A stretch of DNA of 12,070 nt. Origin: an uncultured Paracoccaceae bacterium. GTDB taxonomy: Bacteria; Pseudomonadota; Alphaproteobacteria; Rhodobacterales; Rhodobacteraceae. Made by a program: the position numbers and the translations under genes. Below the pieces are notes generated by a model. It saw nothing but the letters and a program-made list of their open reading frames with translations. It made no database searches and had not been told where the DNA came from. The stretch lies in assembly GCA_958439195.1 (NCBI GenBank), contig OY288186.1:1-12070 (forward strand), written 5' to 3'. Positions 6,957 through 12,070 of this stretch are shown here, piece after piece; within the stretch, counting starts at the first letter, position 1, and each line of letters opens with the position of its first letter.

Positions 6957-7183
6957 TGGTGTGGTATACCTTGGCCCCCGGCCCTAGCTGCAGGCAGCAG
7001 TGTTCTTTGGTGGGGCAGAGCCTACCCCCTTTTGTTGTAGTGGAGCTAATTCTGCAGGCGTTGGGACCGCTGAGTGACCTCCATACGGCGCGTTCAGCCA
7101 ACTGTGCTAGTGAATAGGCAGACGACTCAATCCCTGCATGCCACGGCAGTTGCGCAGTGGGGTTCTTCACGGGCTGCTACCTT

Positions 7184-7408
7184 GGGGCTGCTAGGGCTTT
7201 TGGGGTTTTGGGGCTGCCAGGGGTCTTGGGGTTTTGGGGCTGCTAGGGGTGTTGGGGTTTTGCAGCTGCTAGGGGTTTTGGAGGTTTGGGGCTGCTAAGG
7301 GGTGTTGGGGTTTTGGGGCTGCTAGGGGTGTTGGGGTTTTGGGGCTGCTAGGGGTTTTGGGGGCTGCTAGGGGTTTTGGAGTTTTGGGGCTGCTAAGGGG
7401 TGTTGAAG
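7184..7408 (+). repeat. G-rich 26-bp minisatellite, first array
   Basis: About nine units consist of GGGGTTTT, GGGGCTGCTA and GGGGTGTT or close variants; some are shortened to 19 bases by loss of the GGGGTTTT part. G4 blocks separated by 4-6 bases recur throughout, so intramolecular quadruplexes are possible on the plus strand. Confidence 0.85.
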
Positions 7409-7651
7409 GGTGTCGGGGTTGTATAATTAGCTTGGGCCCGTATAAGGGCATAAAACCCTAGCTTGAGGGAGCAATGTGCTTTGGTGGGGCAGAGCTGATG
7501 CCCTTAGTTTCATTGGAGTGGAGTTAATTCTGCAGGCGGCCTGACCGCTGAATGACCTCCATATGGCACAGCCAACTGTGCTAGTGAGTAGGCAGACCTG
7601 ATCCCTGCATGATACGGCAGTTGTGCAGTGGGGTTCTTCACGGACTGCTAC

Positions 7652-7967
7652 CTAGGGGCTCCTAGGGGTTTTGGGGCTGCTGGGGGTCTTGGGGTTCTGG
7701 GCTGCTGTGGGTGTTGGGGATTTGGGGCTGGTAGGGGGTTTGGGGCTGCTATGGATGTTGGGGATTTGGGGCTGGTAGGGTTTTGGGGCTGGTAGGGGTT
7801 TTGGGGCTGCTAGGGGTTTTGGGGTTTTGGGCCGGCTAGGGGTTTTGGGGTTTTGGAGCTGCTAGGGGTTTTGGGGCTGCTAGGGGTTCTGGAGCTGCTA
7901 GGGGTTTTGGGGCTGCTAGGGGTGTTGGGGTTTTGGGGCTGCTAAGGGGTGTTGAAGGGGTCTTGGG
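7652..7967 (+). repeat. G-rich minisatellite, second array
   Basis: The unit is the same as at 7184-7408, but the array is longer and more mixed, with variants such as GGGGATTTGGGGCTGGTA and shorter 18-19-base units. It sits at the same place in the second copy of the 0.5-kb segment and has its own variant pattern, so the two arrays have evolved separately since duplication. Confidence 0.85.
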
Positions 7968-8050
7968 GTTGTATAGCTTGGGCCAGTAGATGGCCATAAA
8001 GTCCTAACTGCAGGAAGCAACGGGCTTTGGTAGGGCAGAGCTGCCGCAGT

Positions 8051-9483
8051 TTGACAGCCGATCTGCAGTGCGGTCGAGGTAGAGAGCTGCATGATCAATT
8101 CACTGACTCTGATCCAGGGTGGGCACTGTTGTAGAAGAGGAAAGGCAATCATTCCCCTTGACTTGTATGAAGCAGAAATTGTTGTAGTTTCCTAGCTGGA
8201 TACATGTTTAGGGTAGATATCCTGGTTGGTAGTGGTTGTCGTCCGTAGGTCTTGTTTTGTTTGTTGGTTTGTTTGTTCAATACACACTAACAAACTGGTT
8301 GGAGTCATGTGGCTGTCAGAGCTGCACGGTCCAAGGCCTGTGCAGTGATCTATTCATATATCCTGGCTAGTAGTGGTCTGGAATCCACGTGTTTGGATCC
8401 ATCCAATGGCGTGTCTGGTAGGTCGGACCTAGCAGCGTTCTTGCAGTTGCCACATCTTACATGTTTGTCTCATTCAGGTTCCCATGGGATGCTGCGGTGC
8501 TCCAGATAGAGGAAGCACCGCTGACAAGCTTGCGAGGGGTGATACTATACCCCAAGATGTATAGTATTGTGTACGTCTAGGCCGGCATATGTTGCCATGA
8601 ATTCCAATTCCATGCCAAAGTCGACGACCCCTGTAGTCTGTTCTTCACCTTGCTGTTTCTGTGCTTGAGGTTCGGGGCCTATGGGCAGGCACTTTTGCTA
8701 TGGCCTTTCATGAGATCATTGTAATAGTTACTGTACTGTATGTTGTGCTGAAGCATGTTTGGACATTCAGTTAGAAGGGGCCGGCATTTGTATGATGTAT
8801 ACATACGTACCTGCATATCCTTGTTCCACCTCACTGTGCAGGGCCTATGGCACATTTGGTACTTTAGTGGCATATCACAAAATGTAGTGCCAGGGTGCTG
8901 TAGTTTCTTTGGATCCACCCGTGTGTGTTTGGTAGGTTCAATCTAGCAGGCCTATTGCTGTTGCCAGATTGAGTCTTGGATGTAAGTTTATATGTAAGTT
9001 TGTATGTATGTTTGTCATGTTTAGTATGCGCAGATGCGGTAACATGGCTGCATTGTGTCAATACCTTTAGTGCTTTTATGCCGCTTTTCTGGTGGTGGTG
9101 CCGCCTCCTTACCTCCAAAAAAATCTTCAGTAAGTTTTTGTGCCGTGGCATCACTGTGACGCCTTCACGTGTAATTGATCAATTAAAGCGGTGCTGAGTA
9201 CAAAGTGGGACCTGATTTACCAATTACCAATTACCAAATGGCCCCATCAGAGCGGGGCGCCGGTGGGGGCAGCGCCACCCACAAGGAGCCAACTTAGGCT
9301 CCAACGGCGTACTCAAACTCCTGTCCAAAACTCACACAATGGCTGCCACCAGCCCACCCTAGATCCCTTGCTAGCCAATGTATGTCAGGCCAGCCCATTT
9401 CGACTTGCCATGTGCTGACCAGTTGACCCAGTCAACAGCAAGCCAAGCAGTTTTATGCCTTGCTCAGGGCCATTTGCCGGGCC
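8051..9483. other. Gene-poor stretch with a diverged repeat pair
   Basis: No convincing coding region. TTTGGATCCA...GTGTCTGGTAGGT...CTAGCAG...GTTGCCA at 8392-8452 recurs in diverged form at 8909-8967. Shorter resemblances include GGGCCTATGG at 8675 and 8841, and ATATCCTGG-T-GTAGTGGT at 8217 and 8357. Simple GTTT-type repeats lie at 8254-8277 and a three-fold ACCAATT-like 7-mer at 9218-9238. Open frames here are short and featureless. Confidence 0.5.
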
Positions 9484-10010
9484 CAGGGTTTTCAATTGAG
9501 GTCCCTGTCGGTTGCCCATAGTTCCAGTTGAAGGCGGAGGAATTGTGGCATCTCAGATGCTTTTAGGACCATGTCCCGAGTGCAAAATGTGTTTGTGGGG
9601 CCGCCAAGTTTGAAATAAGGTCCCTATTGGTTGGGGAGAATTTGGAGTGTCACTGTATGTTGAGTCGTGCTTATAGTTAGGACTGTGGGTGTTGGGTCGC
9701 AAGAGTGAGTTTGCAATGCTCCCAGGCTGGGGTTTTCAATCACAGGGTCCCTGTCGATTGGTATTTCCGGTTGACGGGAGAAAAAGTGGCATTGCCCTCC
9801 GCTGTTCTGAAGTGGGTCTTTTCGCAATTAGGATCGTTTAAATGAGTGAGTGGAGCAGTGCGGGGCCAGCAGTAGTTCCATTGATTCCATTGATTGAAGC
9901 CGCCTTCCTGTTGATTGGCATTCCAGTTGATGGGACGGAGTACTTGTGGCATGGCATGATCGTTGTGATGATTGAGTTATAGTTTCTAGGTTACTAGGAC
10001 AGGGATATTA
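9484..10010. repeat. Four-copy tandem repeat, unit ~120-157 bp
   Basis: Copies start near 9484, 9604, 9729 and 9886. Common blocks in order are GGTTTTCAAT or a variant, GGTCCCTGTCGGTTG (variants CTATTGGTTG, CTGTCGATTGG, CTGTTGATTGG), TTCCAGTTGA, GGAG, GTGGCAT and, later in the unit, TTAGGA-C/T. Divergence between copies is substantial, so the array is old. Confidence 0.7.
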
Positions 10011-10095
10011 CATGAGTGGCAGGAATCGAACTTTGGCGCTCAGCCCAGCTCTTGCTTACTTCTAGTGTGATGCCCGCCGGGTGCTGAAGCCGGCC

Positions 10096-10625
10096 GTAAC
10101 AATCACGCCGTTCGCGATGAGGGCCTAAAATGCCGCGGTCCGCGGAGTTACTAGTGATCGGCGGTGGTGGATTTCGTGCTATTCTCGCTTTGTTTCAGGC
10201 CAGAGCATCTTAAATAAATATATCGACTTTATTTGAAGCTATGCTTGGGGGTAGAGCCAGCCCTTCGGGGCAAACCTGGAACTCACCAGATGCCGCATGC
10301 TTTTTGCCCGATTTTACAAAAGTGCGCTTTTGATATCCAGGACCTCTCGAATCATCATTATAATGCTTACTAACTATATTGCGACGTGTCGCTGGGTTAG
10401 AGATGCCCGTCTCATTCCTCGGGCTACCAGATGCTCAGATGTCGCCTAGTTTGACTCCATCGAACAGTCGCTACTCGAGAGCGCTTTGTGTCCCACCTGC
10501 ACGCGGACTCTTATGAAGTATAAAAGAGCAGAATGCCGGCACAAAATGTACTAAAAGCAGCCTATATCCAGAGTGACAATTCGGGTGACATTTTAGGCCC
10601 TCGGCGGTCACGGCGTGATTGTTAC
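10096..10625. mobile_element. 530-bp element with 37-bp terminal inverted repeats (MITE-like)
   Basis: The left end (10096-10132) and right end (10589-10625) are inverted copies: GTAACAATCACGCCGT and GAGGGCCTAAAATG match exactly at both ends, with 5 mismatches in the 7 bases between them (32 of 37 identical). The interior has no transposase-like frame, as expected for a non-autonomous miniature element. Target-site duplication is not clean: AGCCGG lies 2 bases outside the left end and 5 bases outside the right end, which may be a trace of it. The superfamily cannot be named from this. Confidence 0.65.
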
Positions 10626-11478
10626 GTTATAGCCGGTGAGGCAGGGTATTCAACTACAACGGATACGGGTGATATGTATTTCAAAGTTAAACTGGGCTGC
10701 CCAGTTTGCACGGACGATGTGTATGTATGTCATGTAGTTACGTTTTCCACAATGTAAAACGTAGCCCTTGCCCATAATGGTTCAGTGTGGTCTTATTGAG
10801 GCTGGGGCGGCATGCTGCGTTGCGGCAATGTTGCGGCATCGGTACGGTTAACCGGATCACCAATTCAGTTTGCACTGGTCAACATAGCATAACGAACATT
10901 TCAGGTGTGGCAACCGCAAATGGCTGGTAGGTCGAAACCGCGACCACAAACATATGAACACATCGAATGCATGGATCCAAACACAATATATTCCAGGCCA
11001 CCAACGTAGAGGGATACCCGACCAGGTATTCATCCAGGGAACTTCAACCAGTTCATCATCAGACAAACTCACCAGACCATCAACGCAATTGCAGCAACCA
11101 AGACGCCGGTGGGGTGACACTACCCACACCAAGTGTCAAGACAAGAAGTCATAGATCTTTATAGGTACCCCTTGCCCACACCCACCCAGAATAGAGCCAA
11201 AACTTAAGGCTCCCCGAAGGCTGCCCAGTGCAGGCTCAACAAACCCTGGGATCAGCCCTCAGGAGCGCCAAGACACCTTAGCTGTGTTTAGTTAACTATA
11301 GTGCTCAAGGTAGCAGATATAGCAGAGTGGACGTAAGAACCTGATCAGGGTATACATAAGTAAGGTCACGTCAGAGACTACGGGAGGGGGGGTACCCTCT
11401 AACTGCATGATCAGTGTTGGTATGTCTGGGCCCTGCTGTCTTCAGCCTTGAGTTTCGGTGGAATGGGGCCCACTGTTA
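10626..11478. other. No supported gene
   Basis: Short open frames exist on both strands at 10857-11164, overlapping in several frames, with peptides of no recognisable type. The 14-base word AGAACCTGATCAGG at 11336 also occurs at 5889. Nothing else was seen. Confidence 0.45.
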
Positions 11479-12040
11479 GGCACCACAGGTAGAACACCAC
11501 CATCAAACCACTACGATAGGGGGGAGAGGGAACAAACAATACTCTAATTGATTTATCAATATATTAATTAGTTTATTCATATTATATTGTTGGGTGCGAT
11601 AGGGTGTGAGGCACCACAGGTAGAACACCACCATCAAACCACTGCGATAGGGGAGAGAGGGAACAAGCAATATTCTAATTATTTTATTTATATACTAATT
11701 AATTTATTCATCTTATATTGTTGGGTGGGGTGGGGGCCACTGTCACAGGGACCATAGGTAAAACACCACCATCAAACCACTACGATAGGGGGGAGAGGGA
11801 ACAAACAATGTTCTAATTAATATATCAATATATTAATTAGTTTATTCATATTATACTGTTGGGTGCGATAGGGTGTGAGGCACCACAGGTAGAACACCAC
11901 CGTCAAACCACTGCGATAGGGGAGAGAGGGAACAAGCAATATTCTAATTGAATTATTAACATATTAATTAAATTATTCATATTATATTGTTGGGTGGGGT
12001 GGGGGCCACTGTCAGAGGGACCATAGGTAAAACACCACCA
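11479..12040. repeat. Satellite with alternating 131/139-bp monomers
   Basis: Monomers start at 11479, 11610, 11749, 11879 and 12018. Each begins GGCACCACAGGTAGAACACC or the variant GGACCATAGGTAAAACACC, continues with CACTACGATAGGGG, GAGAGGGAACAA and an AT-rich stretch (TATATTAATTAG, TTCATATTATATTG), and ends in one of two tails: GGGTGCGATAGGGTGTGA or GGGTGGGGTGGGGGCCACTG. The two types alternate, giving a dimer period of about 270 bases. The fifth monomer breaks off into other sequence at about 12040. Confidence 0.85.
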
Positions 12041-12070
12041 CACTGAGACCTAAGACGACGAGAGCGGCTC

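Larger units (their letters stand above)
6961..8050. repeat. Tandem duplication of a ~0.5-kb segment (two copies plus a partial third)
   Basis: Blocks recur in the same order in 6961-7415 and about 7420-7965: CCCTAGCT, then GGTGGGGCAGAGC, TTAATTCTGCAGGCG or its variant, CCGCTGA-TGACCTCCATA, GCCAACTGTGCTAGTGA, ATCCCTGCATG, GTGGGGTTCTTCACGG, then the G-rich minisatellite. A third copy starts at about 7968 (GTATAGCTTGGGCC, GCAGGAAGCA, GGGCAGAGCTG) and loses similarity near 8050. The first copy begins directly after the stop of the 5985 ORF. Confidence 0.8.

Noticed and set aside
7269..7451. Pro-rich minus-strand open frames over the minisatellites, also 7916-8152
   Set aside because: They are open only because the repeat unit has no stop on that strand; composition is entirely that of the repeat.
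6961..8050. CRISPR-like array
   Set aside because: The units are contiguous and G-rich without unique spacers, and the genome is eukaryotic in character.
10010..10090. tRNA-like T-loop word on the minus strand (GTTCGATTC)
   Set aside because: Flanking bases do not form the five-pair T stem, and no D arm or acceptor stem is found.
10533..10757. 74-codon plus-strand open frame just after a TATAAAAG
   Set aside because: The TATA-like word is only a few bases from the ATG, the frame runs through the right inverted repeat of the MITE-like element, and the peptide has no recognisable feature.

Overview
The window looks like nuclear DNA of a green alga or close relative. Coding sequence is in short exons with GT-AG borders, and introns and spacers are full of degenerate CCCTAAA/TTTAGGG (plant/algal-type telomere) words. 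There is no bacterial operon structure and no long gene-dense stretch. A prasinophyte such as Cymbomonas would fit this style, but that is a guess from texture, not shown by the sequence.

Positions 277-5116 hold the 3' part of one plus-strand gene. Its spliced product matches the C-terminal half of the predicted metal-dependent HD-superfamily phosphohydrolases (COG4339 type): ILATKxHH, then DADLxxLG, then R-EY, then GR-x-LL-R-LF-T. Exons 721-902, 2604-2755 and 4719-4789 join in phase with canonical splice sites and end in an acidic, Ala-rich tail. The N-terminal part, with the first HD-domain metal ligands, lies upstream of the window. The striking feature is that every exon of this gene is present as several local tandem copies. 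The first exon has two decayed copies before it and two partial copies after it. The second has one near-identical copy. The end of the second exon has been copied about seven times, leaving five intact phase-symmetric 30-nt micro-exons. The stop-bearing end of the last exon is repeated four times before a shared AATAAA.

Positions 5117-5984 have no gene I can support, but hold two palindromes, a hairpin and a TATA-like box. Positions 5985-6956 carry an uninterrupted 323-codon ORF of unknown function with a Gly/Glu-rich middle and a basic C-terminus. Positions 6961-8050 are a roughly 0.5-kb segment present twice plus a third partial copy; each full copy contains a G-rich 26-bp minisatellite with quadruplex-forming potential.

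From 8051 to the end there is no convincing gene. This part holds a diverged pair of repeats (8.39 and 8.91 kb), a four-copy repeat of about 120-160 bp (9.48-10.01 kb), a 530-bp element bounded by 37-bp terminal inverted repeats (10096-10625, MITE-like), and a satellite in which two monomer types alternate with a period of about 270 bp (11479 to the window end). Overall the window is one partial, heavily exon-duplicated gene and one orphan ORF in a repeat-dominated landscape.
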